A stretch of 64,000 bases of DNA, taken from the NCBI GenBank assembly GCA_029259935.1, contig JAJDEH010000382.1, positions 48,025 through 112,024 of the forward strand, written 5' to 3'. The notes below the pieces were generated by a model, which ran no database searches, was not told where the DNA came from, and was given only the letters and a program-made list of their open reading frames with translations. The DNA comes from Planctomycetota bacterium (GTDB lineage Bacteria; Planctomycetota; Planctomycetia; Pirellulales; Pirellulaceae). Made by a program: the position numbers and the translations under genes. How positions within the stretch are numbered: the stretch's first letter is position 1; every line of letters begins with the position of its first letter. Below, one piece after another: positions 54,482 to 63,844 of this stretch.

Positions 54482-56431
54482 CTAATCCAAGTCCAGGTGT
54501 TCACGAAGGAACATCACTTGGACCGCGCGGAAGTAGTCGTAGTTATCCTTCTTGCCGAATCCGTGGCCTTCGTTGTTGGCATACACCGTCCAGACCGGCC
54601 GGCCCAGTTTGCGGACTTTGTCGGCGATTTGCTGCGCTTCGGAAAACGGCACGCGCGGGTCATTTACTCCGTGGGCCACCAGCAACGCGGACTTGATCTT
54701 TTCGGCGTTCGACGTCGGATTGATTCGCTCGAACACTTTTCGCATTTCCGGCTTTCGTTCATCTCCGTACTCCGCGCGTCGGAGGTCACGACGATAGGCG
54801 GCAGTGTTTTCCAAAAACGAAATGAAGTTCGCAATTCCCACAACGTCGATGCCCGCCTTGATTCGCTCGCCGAAATGCACCAGCGAACCCAGTACCATAT
54901 ACCCGCCATACGAACCGCCCGCGACCACCACCCGCTTCGAGTCTAACTCGGGTTGCTCGGCAATCCAGTCCAGCAGCGCGCCAATGTCCCGCACGCTGTC
55001 TTCGCGACGTTCGGCATTGTCCAGCTTCAAATAGGTCTTGCCGTAACCGGCCGATCCCCGCACGTTGGGATAGATCACGGCGATGCCCAATTCGTTCAGA
55101 TTGAACTGGGTGGAACCGGAGAAATAGGGCCGATATTGGCTCTCGGGACCGCCATGGATGTTGATCAAAACTGGCACGGGTTTGTCCGCGGTCGCACCCC
55201 GTGGCTGAAAGTAATAGGCGGGAACCGTCTTGCCATCAAACGACTCAAACTGAATGCGTTTCGGCTTGATGAATTTTTCGGGATCCAATCCACCGACTTC
55301 GCTGAATGTCCAGCGAGTCAGTTTGCTGTTCTTGGTCCGCAACGAATACGCATCCGAAGGTGCGTCTGGCCGCGAAAGTGTAAAGCCCAACTGCAGGCCA
55401 TCGGGTGAGAATTCGAGCGACGACAGAATACCCAATGGAATCCGCAACTCGCGCCGCTTGCCGCCGGACAGCAGATACAACCGGCTGGCTCCGTCTTCGT
55501 TAACGGCGAAGGCCACCGTGCCTCGTTGGCGGTCAATCGCCAGGTCGCTCACGTCCCAGTTGATGTCGTCGCTCAGCCACTCGTATTTGAGCGTCTCAAG
55601 ATCCAGCCGCGCCAGGCGTCGGAATTCACCGCGTGCATCGGTCGTCAAATAGACGCTCTTGCCGTCGGCGGCGAAGGCCATCGTGCCAATCGCGGCTTTG
55701 GCGTCGGTGGGCAGTTTCAAGTCGGTTCGCTTTTTGGTTTCAACATCCAACAGCGCCAAGTACGACTCGTTGATGGACACATAACGCCCCAGCAGCAACG
55801 TCTTGCCATCCTTGGTCCAATCGGCGGCATACCAGTATTCACGGTCGGTTTCAAACACTATTTCCATCGAGTCGGGCTGGCGCGGGTCGGCGATGTACAA
55901 ATCGGTATCGCGACCGTTGCGGCGATTACTGGAGATGACCATTTTCGATCCGCTTTCCAGCACCGGGCCAATGCTATTGCGCGACGAGCCGTCGGTCAGC
56001 CGCGTTGCCTTGAAATCCTCGCGATTTAAAAAGTAGATTTGGTAATTCTCGTTACCGCCGGCGCTAAGCGAAAACAGAATGCCGTTGTCGCGGGCCTCAG
56101 GAATGAAGCCGCCTCGCACCGGCTCTTCGAAGAATGTAATCTGCTCGCGCCTGCCTCCCGGCTGATAAACGCGATGCAATTGCGACGAATTGCCGAAGCG
56201 AGTTCGCGTGAGTATGCCTTCTCCGCTGGGAGCCCATCCAGAGAACGACGCCCCCCGAATATTCTGGTAGCGGGCAATCAGGTCGAACACTTCACCCGGC
56301 ACCACGGGCACTGATTCGGCTTCAATGGCGGCTGGACGTCGAGGGTCGGCCGTTTCGTCTCCGATCACGATAAACGGTGTAAGATAAATACACGTTAGCG
56401 CAAATGAAAATGCAATATTCTTCAAGTGCAT
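54482..56431 (-). CDS. S9 prolyl-oligopeptidase family serine peptidase, secreted
   Basis: 649 residues from ATG 56431. A signal peptide (IAFSFALTCIYLTPFIVIGDE) precedes a seven-bladed propeller with TolB/DPP-like blades, then an alpha/beta hydrolase domain with GGSYGGYM (nucleophile Ser507), Asp591 in VNDPRVPF and His623 in NEGHGF. This is the full triad of acylaminoacyl/dipeptidyl peptidase-like enzymes, which cleave short peptides in the periplasm. In-frame upstream extension is rejected because it hides the signal peptide. It is convergent with the small TPR gene. Confidence 0.95.
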   Translation of the reverse strand: MHLKNIAFSFALTCIYLTPFIVIGDETADPRRPAAIEAESVPVVPGEVFDLIARYQNIRGASFSGWAPSGEGILTRTRFGNSSQLHRVYQPGGRREQITFFEEPVRGGFIPEARDNGILFSLSAGGNENYQIYFLNREDFKATRLTDGSSRNSIGPVLESGSKMVISSNRRNGRDTDLYIADPRQPDSMEIVFETDREYWYAADWTKDGKTLLLGRYVSINESYLALLDVETKKRTDLKLPTDAKAAIGTMAFAADGKSVYLTTDARGEFRRLARLDLETLKYEWLSDDINWDVSDLAIDRQRGTVAFAVNEDGASRLYLLSGGKRRELRIPLGILSSLEFSPDGLQLGFTLSRPDAPSDAYSLRTKNSKLTRWTFSEVGGLDPEKFIKPKRIQFESFDGKTVPAYYFQPRGATADKPVPVLINIHGGPESQYRPYFSGSTQFNLNELGIAVIYPNVRGSAGYGKTYLKLDNAERREDSVRDIGALLDWIAEQPELDSKRVVVAGGSYGGYMVLGSLVHFGERIKAGIDVVGIANFISFLENTAAYRRDLRRAEYGDERKPEMRKVFERINPTSNAEKIKSALLVAHGVNDPRVPFSEAQQIADKVRKLGRPVWTVYANNEGHGFGKKDNYDYFRAVQVMFLREHLDLD

Positions 56432-56619
56432 GGCCGGTCTCTCAAAAAGAAAAGTAAGGACGATGATGACACAGAGGCTCCAAAGCATCCCTATCTAAAC
56501 ACTCCGTTGGACGGATTGCAATAATGCAACCGCTAGCTTTGGTTCAAAGGTAAGCTCTCCGGCAGGTCGGGCACACAGGTCGGAGACGGCGCGGGTAAGC
56601 GTTTATTGCGACGTCTTAG

Positions 56620-57609
56620 TTAGAACCGGCCGCCGCACCTGAACATGATGGTGTCCCGCAGTGGCAAATTCCCTTGGCCGGAGGAGTAGATCAGCTCGCG
56701 GTCGAACACATATCCGATCTCGAATAGCGAACGATGGCCTTCGTCATCAACGTTTTCGAAACCGAACGACAATCGTAGATCATGGTAGGTTGCCAAATCC
56801 GCGTTGCCATTGTCCCGCTCGACGGCCCACTCGCCGCCACCCAGTTCTCCCGAAATGTAGACCCATTGTCGCTTTGTCTTGCAGACACGCGAGGAAATCT
56901 TGGGGCGAGGAAAAACCAGTTCCAACCTGAGTTCGTCAATTGGCTGCAAAATTAACCCGGCAACTGGCAGTATGCGCACGTCTTGCCGGTCGAGATATTC
57001 GACGCCCAGCACTAGGTTGGCGGCGTCGGTCAATCGCGTGTAAGACAAACCGTGGCCGGTTACTCGCACGCCTTCGCGCGTGCTGTCCTCGAAGTCGGTG
57101 TACACGCCATAACGGACCGACACATCATAACCAAAAGTGGAATCAATCCAGTTGCGGGAGTGAAAACCGAGATGCAAATCGAACAAACGCGGCGGCATAT
57201 CGGCCGCGTTGATGGGACCGTTGAGCAAATGAAACCCAGAACCAAACGTAATGCCCGCGTCTTCGCCCACGGACAACGTGCCGAAACTCTCGAAGCTTAG
57301 CATGCCAAATTGCTCGGCGTCGGCGACGATGAACGTGGTGGCGCTATCCCGCAAATAGAAGTCGAGCGTTGGCTCGTTCCAGAGGGGCAACGGGACGACG
57401 GGCAGTTCCTCCATCTCGTCGACAACCGACGGCAGGTCCACCGCGTCGGGCTCGACAAAAACTTCCTGGGGCGGCGGCAGAGTTTCCAGGTCGGAGACGG
57501 GGGTGACCACGGGGGCGGTCAGCACGACGGGAACGTCGTCAACATCCTGCCCTTGAACTTCCGCGGCGGCAAGCAGCATTAGACATGTGGACAAGAACGT
57601 CAAACGCAT
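56620..57609 (-). CDS. outer-membrane-like beta-barrel protein
   Basis: 329 residues. A signal peptide (LSTCLMLLAAAEVQGQ) is followed by a Pro/Glu/Asp-rich linker (LPPPQEVFVEPD), then alternating polar/hydrophobic strands and a C-terminal ...FRCGGRF ending in Phe, as expected for an outer-membrane barrel. No channel family is named with confidence. It is oriented away from the plus-strand porin-like gene that starts 245 bp further right, so the two may share a divergent promoter region. Confidence 0.75.
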   Translation of the reverse strand: MRLTFLSTCLMLLAAAEVQGQDVDDVPVVLTAPVVTPVSDLETLPPPQEVFVEPDAVDLPSVVDEMEELPVVPLPLWNEPTLDFYLRDSATTFIVADAEQFGMLSFESFGTLSVGEDAGITFGSGFHLLNGPINAADMPPRLFDLHLGFHSRNWIDSTFGYDVSVRYGVYTDFEDSTREGVRVTGHGLSYTRLTDAANLVLGVEYLDRQDVRILPVAGLILQPIDELRLELVFPRPKISSRVCKTKRQWVYISGELGGGEWAVERDNGNADLATYHDLRLSFGFENVDDEGHRSLFEIGYVFDRELIYSSGQGNLPLRDTIMFRCGGRF

Positions 57610-57774
57610 GCATCAGGTCCCGCGGAAGGCGAACAGCGCAACGAAAAGAGTTGGGTTAAGTAGTCGGTTTAATTGGCAGCGTCAAGGTGTAACGAGCTAG
57701 CACTACTCATGTGAGTCGAAAACGGCCATGCGAGGTACCGAGAATCAAAATGGGAAATCAACGCAGCACGGGGT

Positions 57775-57799
57775 GCGAGAATTCCACCCAAATTCTCGC
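57775..57799. promoter_or_regulatory. 9-bp inverted repeat in the divergent barrel-gene promoter region
   Basis: GCGAGAATT (57775-57783), 7-nt loop, AATTCTCGC (57791-57799). Lies 56 bp before the plus-strand barrel gene start and may be an operator or a 5'-UTR hairpin. Not followed by a U run. Confidence 0.4.
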
Positions 57800-57854
57800 G
57801 ACCAAGAACGACAGATAAGGCTTGGGCAAGCCAGGTAGTTCTAGGGCTCTGGTA

Positions 57855-59429
57855 ATGCAGGGTCGGGTTTGCGGGTCCACAAGACGATTGTCGGGCGCAA
57901 GGTCGCTTCCAACCGATTTAACCAGAATTACCGGTACTTCTTATCAATGGCGACGGCGCTGCGCATTAACCTTGGGTGCAATCACTTTGGCGAGCGGCAT
58001 AAGAGCTACTCCTGGCTGCGGGACGGGCGCGGCATGGCGCTGGCGACAAGCGGTTGTCTTGTTGGCCTGCGTCTTACTCCCGTCGCTGCTGCGCGCGCAG
58101 AACCCGTCGTTGCTGCGCGCGCAGAACACGACACGCTCTTTCCACCCTTCCGCTCGGCATTCTTTCTTGCAACCCATGTGTGGCGACGCGCCCCGCATCG
58201 AACGATTGCCGCCTGTAGCTTCGACTGCGCCCTTTGACGAATTTTCGGCCTTGGACGCCGCAGGGGACTTCGAATTCGTGGAGCAATCTTCGTGGGATCA
58301 CGTAATTGGTTCGCCCAATACGGCCGAAAAATGGCTGGAGTATCAAACGCCCATGCTGCTGGATGGAGTCGCCTTACGGCACGCGATTCGTCCCGACATC
58401 TCTTACGAAGTGCATGGGATTGCACGTGGCTATTTCGCGGACGACTTGCGCATCGAGTTCACGGGTCAGGAATCTTCATTTGGCGTGGAAGCGGGCATCG
58501 CCGGCGGAGTGAAGCACCAAGTGGGGCCGTGGGAAATGACGCTGCATGGCGAGTTTTATCTCAACCAACGGTTCGAACGGAATCTGTTGGCGATCGACCA
58601 GCACCGCGTCTCTTACTTGGGTAATTTCGCCGTCGATCCGTTTGAGATCTCGCAGCTCAATCTTTCGGTTCGTCGCAACGATTTGTTGTTTTCGCTTGGA
58701 AAAATGGTGACGCCGTTTGGACGGACTTACTTTCCGATCTACCGCAACAATCGCCAAGATGCTCCCTTCATTCGCACCGAATCGATCATTTGGCGTGAGA
58801 CCGGGTTCTTGATTCAGTACGATCCTGGAGCTTGGGTGTTTACTGCCGCGATCTTTAACGGTGCCGAGGATCGCGATAACAACTCCTCCAAGGCGTTTGT
58901 TGGAAGAATTGGCCGCGAGACCGAACACGCCGCCGTCGGCGCGTCGATCAAATGGCAAGACGGCTTGGGGTCTGAATTTCAAAAGCTGTACAACAATCAC
59001 CTTGGCCTGGACGCCATGGTTCGTCGCGGCCGATTTCGCTTATCGGGCGAAGTGATCTACGACCAATATGGCTTTCGCCAGCCGTTCGATCCGCTGAACA
59101 TCACTTGGGGTCGCAGCGTTTACAACCGCGAGCAACACGTCTCATTTTTCGATCCGATTACGGGCATGGGCTACTATGTGAATCTGGATATTGATCACCA
59201 GCGCTGGACGGGGACCGTCAACTATGGTGAGTTTTATCCAACCACGAAGACGGGCGATCCGATCCACGATGTGACCACACGTCGCGCCCTGGCCAAGTTG
59301 ATTTATCGCCTGACGCCGAACTACCAGTTCTTTGCATCGCTACTGCTGGAAAACGACGTGAAAGTGGCGCAACTGGGCCGATTGCGAAAAGGGATCACGG
59401 TCCACGGCGGTTTTCAATTCGGGTTATGA
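57855..59429 (+). CDS. porin-like outer membrane protein (OprP/OprO-type)
   Basis: About 524 residues; the start is uncertain. The frame contains only one ATG upstream of the signal peptide, at 57855, which would give an unusually long N-region; TTG at 57972 or 57987 would give a normal signal peptide (AVVLLACVLLPSLLRA). The mature part has an OprP-like pattern: NDLLFSLGKMVTPFGRTYFPIYRNNRQDAPF, long beta strands and a C-terminal FQFGL. Such proteins are selective porins, often for phosphate. An 8-residue duplication, PSLLRAQN, sits exactly at the predicted signal-peptidase site. Its stop overlaps the convergent decarboxylase stop by 6 nt. Confidence 0.8.
   Translation: MQGRVCGSTRRLSGARSLPTDLTRITGTSYQWRRRCALTLGAITLASGIRATPGCGTGAAWRWRQAVVLLACVLLPSLLRAQNPSLLRAQNTTRSFHPSARHSFLQPMCGDAPRIERLPPVASTAPFDEFSALDAAGDFEFVEQSSWDHVIGSPNTAEKWLEYQTPMLLDGVALRHAIRPDISYEVHGIARGYFADDLRIEFTGQESSFGVEAGIAGGVKHQVGPWEMTLHGEFYLNQRFERNLLAIDQHRVSYLGNFAVDPFEISQLNLSVRRNDLLFSLGKMVTPFGRTYFPIYRNNRQDAPFIRTESIIWRETGFLIQYDPGAWVFTAAIFNGAEDRDNNSSKAFVGRIGRETEHAAVGASIKWQDGLGSEFQKLYNNHLGLDAMVRRGRFRLSGEVIYDQYGFRQPFDPLNITWGRSVYNREQHVSFFDPITGMGYYVNLDIDHQRWTGTVNYGEFYPTTKTGDPIHDVTTRRALAKLIYRLTPNYQFFASLLLENDVKVAQLGRLRKGITVHGGFQFGL
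58080..58127 (+). repeat. 24-bp tandem duplication across a signal-peptidase site
   Basis: Units 58080-58103 and 58104-58127 differ at one base and encode PSLLRAQN twice, so the protein has two consecutive AxA-like cleavage contexts (LLRA-QN). Recent duplication is likely because DNA identity is high. Confidence 0.75.
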
Positions 59430-60872
59430 CACCGGCTCTGCCACTTCCAGAGCTGCGCGTCGAATTTCTTCCAGACACGTTTCCATGTGCTCATGGTGAG
59501 TGCGAAACGAAAGGATGCAAATTCGTATCACGTACTTGCCGCGCAACATCGTGTGCGTCAAAAAGACCCGCCGCGATTCGTTGATGCGGCGATGAAAATC
59601 GGCGTTCAACTCGGTGAGCTGATCTTCGTTGAGGCCATCCCGACGTAATCTGAAGACGACGATCGACAGCACTGGATCGACGACCAATTCAAGATCGTCA
59701 TCCAATTCTTCATTCAGTTTGATCAACTCGGCCGCCGACCACTGGGCCAAGTCGAGCTTCTCATCCAGGTTTTCGCGAAATGGCTCGCTGCCGTGCATCT
59801 TCATCGGCAACCAAATGCGTAGGCCACGAAATCCACGAGAAAGCTCGGGCGAGATTTCACAGAAGTCGACGAATTCATCCGCGTCTTGCATTGATGGCAT
59901 GTAATCACCGCCTTCGCTATGCGCCTGGCGCAGCATCTCGCTATCGCGAACGAGCAGACAACCCGTGCCATAGGGCAAGAACAAACCTTTGTGGGGATTG
60001 ACCGTGATCGAGTCGGCCCGCTGAATGCCTCGCATGAGTTGCCGCCCGCGCTCGGTCAACATGAAGAAGCCCCCATACGCGGCGTCGATGTGTAGCCAGA
60101 GTTGTTCATTCGCGGCGAGATCGGCCAACGCGGGCAGGTCGTCGATCGCGCCTGTATTGGTCGTGCCGGCACTGGCCACGATCGCCAGCGGCGCGAATCC
60201 GTTGGCGCGGTCGGTGGCGATTTGTCGGGCGAGTTGTCCGAGGTCAATTCGATATTGCCCGTCGGTGCCCACGACTCGCAAATTCTCTCGCGGAATGGCG
60301 GCCAGCCGGACCGCCCGCGAGGCTGAATGATGTGTCTGATCGGACGTATAAACCGTGGTCCGTGATAAATCCGGCGTGCGACTGCGTTCCCTGGCGGTAA
60401 TGATCGCCGTTAACGTCGCCAGACAGCCGCCCGTCGTCAGAAACCCACCCGACCCGGCCGGATATCCAAAAATATCACAAAACCAGCGAATGACCGTCGC
60501 TTCGATTTGGGCCAGGGCCGGCGCGGCAATCCAAACTCCCACATAGCGGTTGAGCGCCGCGGCAATCAGATCGGCTACGGCCGCATGAGGAAGTCCGCCA
60601 CCCGGAACGTAGGCCAAATAGCCCGGACTGGTGGTGTTGTACGACACTGGCACCAAGCGCCGGCACAAATTATCAAGGATTTGATCGGCTGGCTGGCCTG
60701 CTTGCGGCAGCGGTTCAATCACTGAACGGGCCAATTCGGCCGCATTTTCGGAATTCCAAACTGGCTGATCAGGCAGTGAATCCAGGTGGCCGGCAATATG
60801 TTCCATGGCCAGGTCGACAAGACTTCGCATCTCCTGGCTAGAAAGTTCAAGCGATTTGTTAGGTGGTTTCAT
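59424..60872 (-). CDS. PLP-dependent group II decarboxylase (AADC/glutamate decarboxylase-like)
   Basis: 482 residues from ATG 60872. Signature NPHKGLF gives the PLP lysine at 295; HIDAAYGGF and SAGTTNTG carry the conserved PLP-binding Asp and Thr. These enzymes decarboxylate aromatic amino acids, glutamate or related compounds. In bacteria such genes also appear in siderophore or polyamine-like pathways; the neighbours here give no clear direction. A TTG 4 codons upstream is an alternative start. The gene converges on the porin-like gene with overlapping stops. Confidence 0.92.
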   Translation of the reverse strand: MKPPNKSLELSSQEMRSLVDLAMEHIAGHLDSLPDQPVWNSENAAELARSVIEPLPQAGQPADQILDNLCRRLVPVSYNTTSPGYLAYVPGGGLPHAAVADLIAAALNRYVGVWIAAPALAQIEATVIRWFCDIFGYPAGSGGFLTTGGCLATLTAIITARERSRTPDLSRTTVYTSDQTHHSASRAVRLAAIPRENLRVVGTDGQYRIDLGQLARQIATDRANGFAPLAIVASAGTTNTGAIDDLPALADLAANEQLWLHIDAAYGGFFMLTERGRQLMRGIQRADSITVNPHKGLFLPYGTGCLLVRDSEMLRQAHSEGGDYMPSMQDADEFVDFCEISPELSRGFRGLRIWLPMKMHGSEPFRENLDEKLDLAQWSAAELIKLNEELDDDLELVVDPVLSIVVFRLRRDGLNEDQLTELNADFHRRINESRRVFLTHTMLRGKYVIRICILSFRTHHEHMETCLEEIRRAALEVAEPVS

Positions 60873-61121
60873 GGGCTGGAACAAATGAAAGATGGCCCTC
60901 GTCAGCGTTCCCCGTCAGCGTTTGAATCGTAGCATCGCGGTGTACTCAAGGGAAGAATCGGAGGGCGACGCGGCTCAGTCCGGCCCGTAATCGCTAGCGT
61001 GAAAACTGCGCTGGTGTCTGACGGGGCGATTCGCTACCTTTCTGCCCCCCTACAGCGGCGAGGCCGCAAATCAATCCGAGTTCGCCCAACCCGCCGCAAA
61101 CAAAGGGAAAGGAGACATTCA

Positions 61122-63671
61122 ATGTATCTGCGCCAGTTGTCGATTGAACATCCGGCTCTCGCGAATATTCTGAAGCTCGAAACACTCGTTCACGGGCTGA
61201 ATGTGATTTATTGTCCGTTGAACCAAGACCCAGCGACGATCTGTCAGGTCACCGCGGCAATCCTGTTTGGGCCCTCCGAGGCCAACTCCGATCACTTTCG
61301 TCCCCCCACCGAGACCGAATGGCACGGTTCGGCCACGATTCAGGGAAGCTCAGGTACGCGTACCATCGAGCGCACTACCGACCGGCTGCACCGCGACACA
61401 TTTCATTTCGAATCGCAACAGGATTCATTCACGTCGGTTGCGAGCATACACGACCGCTTGGGCGTCGAACTCTCCGACTGCGCGGACATCTATGCGATGG
61501 TGCCGCGAGAACGGACGGATGTAAGAAGTCTACTGGCCCGCGCCGAGCGGTTAGCCGCCTCGGTCGACGATCAAGGGAACTCGGACGTCCTTGATCGCTT
61601 GCGAGCGAAGGTGGCGGAACATCGGTCCCGTCTAAGCCGGCTGCCCGTTGCCGAGCAATCGCTTACGGAACTGCACCGGCATCATGATGATCTTCAACGG
61701 CGTTTGAACTTGCTGCGCGGATCGGTCGACCGTGACCATTTGACGATGTACTCGCGCCGGCGGCAACTTTCCGAGGATGTCGACAACGCGCGCCGCCGAT
61801 TGCAAGACTTGCAAAGCCAGTTGCGAGCGACGGAGGCGGAGTTAACGGCACGCGATGAAGAGCGGCTGCGCGCGTCGCGACGAGCACACGCCGAACATCA
61901 ACAGACGATCTCCGATCTCGACAGCCAGTTAGCGCGGTGGACAACGATTCTTCAAGAGATCGACCAACAACGCGACCGGCTACAAATGGAGTTTAATTCC
62001 CACTTCCCGGGAAGGAGCCCCGCTTGGGCGAATTATGGCAATGCATCAAGAGATCACTTCAACCTACTGGAACGAAAAATTCGTGATCTGCATCAGCTCG
62101 CTGACTCCTTCGCTCGGTACGGCTACGTTTCGCACGGCGGCTGGCGGCACTTGCGTACCGAAATCATCCCGACGCTTCGCGCGTTGCGCGAGGAAATACT
62201 CAGCTTGTGCGAGGAACTCTTCCATCATGATCCCACGGCGACGAAAGAAGAGTGCTTGCACCGATTGGGTCGTTTCTTTCAATTCCATACCGAGTTGCGG
62301 CAGGCGATCGGCAAGCTGGAACAGATCCGACAGGCTCTCTCAATATCGGACTACCCTCAAGGATTCAACATTTCGTCCTTGGGCCAATATCGAGACGGCG
62401 ACCCGTCCGGCCTGGCCCCCGCGCCGTCAACAGCGATCGCGGCTGACCAAGACAGGTGGCTCATCGATCAGCCGTCAATCGGCCTGCGCGACCGACGCCA
62501 AAAATTGCAACGCGACATTCATGGCGTAACCGCCGAACTAGGAAACTTCAAAAACGAACTAAGCCAACTCAAGCAAACTAGTTCCGTCCTGGCGGAAGAG
62601 GAAATTGCTCAACTTCAGCGCGAGCTAGAATTGTCGGAACGTGCGATTCGAGTCGCCCGTGAGCATGGCGAGATTGTACAGATCACCGAGGACTTCGAGC
62701 GCGAACTGGATTCCGCGCCCATTCGAAGCACCAGCATCTTGCACGCCGCGTCCGGGTTGCTAACTCGACTAACCTGCGGTCAATATCGTTGTTTGGAGCC
62801 GACGGCGGCGGGCCTGAACGTCGAAGACAGTACCGGGGTTCGTGCCGAGTATCGCCAGTTAGACCAGGCGACTCGCGACCAAATCCACACCAGCATCGCC
62901 CTGGCCACGGCCAATGTGCTTTCCCGTCGCGGCATCAAGTTTCCACTCATTTTAGGCGGCCTCTCGACCGAGTTGGCTCCACAGTGGGTGTCCGCCACGA
63001 TCGACATCCTCCGTCAGTGGGCTGCCCAAGGCCATCAGGTCATCATCTTGACCGACCAGCGCGATGTCGTGCGAGTTTGTCGGGACAAGGCAATTCGAGT
63101 CGATGATCTCGTGCCAGTTCCAGCGATCTCGCTTCCTGAAAGGCAACTCGTGAGGCAGGAAGACCGGCCCGACGACTATAAGTACTGGCCCGACTATCCG
63201 GGACCCAACACCGGACGCCATTCTCGCTCGCAATTTTGTCTGCACGAGAGCGACTCGATCGACGATGCTCCTTCCGTCGACGCGGAAATCGCGGGGGCAT
63301 TGCGACGAATTGGTATCCTTTGCGTGGCGGATCTATTGCACACGGCGGCCTTCGATATCGGCGAGAAACTGTCCTCCCACGGCGTTCACATCGGCACCGA
63401 CAAGGTTCGCGTGTGGCAGGCTGAATCGCTGTTGTCGTGCCACGTTCCGCACTTGCGGCAATACGACGCTCAAGTGCTGGTCGCTTGCGGGATCACCGAT
63501 CCGGACTTGCTAAGACGCGCGGAGCCAAGCGAGCTATACCATCGCGTGAAGGTATTGCGCGAAACGGCAGCGGGCCGAGCATTGTTGGATTCGGGCAGCG
63601 CTTTCGAAATCCAGCGGCTGACCAATTGGATCGAAAGCGGTGTGCTGCGGCCGACCAACAGCGCGGCCTAA
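61122..63671 (+). CDS. YhaN/Rad50-like coiled-coil protein with degraded ATPase motifs and C-terminal helix-hairpin-helix region
   Basis: 849 residues from ATG 61122, preceded by AGGAG at 9 nt. The N-terminus [15 protein letters not shown] aligns with the Walker A strand-loop of YhaN/SMC-type proteins (GLNVIYGPNEAGKST), but the GK(S/T) is replaced (D36-P37-A38). A long coiled coil (about 170-330 and 480-560) follows. The signature region LDQATRDQ (580) resembles LSxGTRDQ with the Ser/Gly lost, and PLILGGLST (608-616) matches Walker B PLILDD with both acidic residues gone. The last 130 residues ([30 protein letters not shown]) look like a DUF4332-type helix-hairpin-helix domain. It may bind DNA or scaffold without ATP hydrolysis. 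Next to apt. Confidence 0.8.
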   Translation: MYLRQLSIEHPALANILKLETLVHGLNVIYCPLNQDPATICQVTAAILFGPSEANSDHFRPPTETEWHGSATIQGSSGTRTIERTTDRLHRDTFHFESQQDSFTSVASIHDRLGVELSDCADIYAMVPRERTDVRSLLARAERLAASVDDQGNSDVLDRLRAKVAEHRSRLSRLPVAEQSLTELHRHHDDLQRRLNLLRGSVDRDHLTMYSRRRQLSEDVDNARRRLQDLQSQLRATEAELTARDEERLRASRRAHAEHQQTISDLDSQLARWTTILQEIDQQRDRLQMEFNSHFPGRSPAWANYGNASRDHFNLLERKIRDLHQLADSFARYGYVSHGGWRHLRTEIIPTLRALREEILSLCEELFHHDPTATKEECLHRLGRFFQFHTELRQAIGKLEQIRQALSISDYPQGFNISSLGQYRDGDPSGLAPAPSTAIAADQDRWLIDQPSIGLRDRRQKLQRDIHGVTAELGNFKNELSQLKQTSSVLAEEEIAQLQRELELSERAIRVAREHGEIVQITEDFERELDSAPIRSTSILHAASGLLTRLTCGQYRCLEPTAAGLNVEDSTGVRAEYRQLDQATRDQIHTSIALATANVLSRRGIKFPLILGGLSTELAPQWVSATIDILRQWAAQGHQVIILTDQRDVVRVCRDKAIRVDDLVPVPAISLPERQLVRQEDRPDDYKYWPDYPGPNTGRHSRSQFCLHESDSIDDAPSVDAEIAGALRRIGILCVADLLHTAAFDIGEKLSSHGVHIGTDKVRVWQAESLLSCHVPHLRQYDAQVLVACGITDPDLLRRAEPSELYHRVKVLRETAAGRALLDSGSAFEIQRLTNWIESGVLRPTNSAA

Positions 63672-63844
63672 CATCATGCCCGGGTTCGCCGGATCGACGA
63701 ACCCGTGAGCCGCCGCACGGTAGGCGGTTTGATTGCTCGACGTGGAACGTCCGCGTCGACGCCCTCTTTCACGACTTGAATTGCCTGCTTATATTCACTT
63801 GCGAATCCTCGTTCCATTCGCATCCACCTACCCAGGCAACCTCC

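Noticed and set aside
60999..61121. 41-residue N-terminal extension of the YhaN-like protein
   Set aside because: Very basic, no ribosome-binding site, whereas ATG 61122 has AGGAG at 9 nt and begins the first predicted strand.
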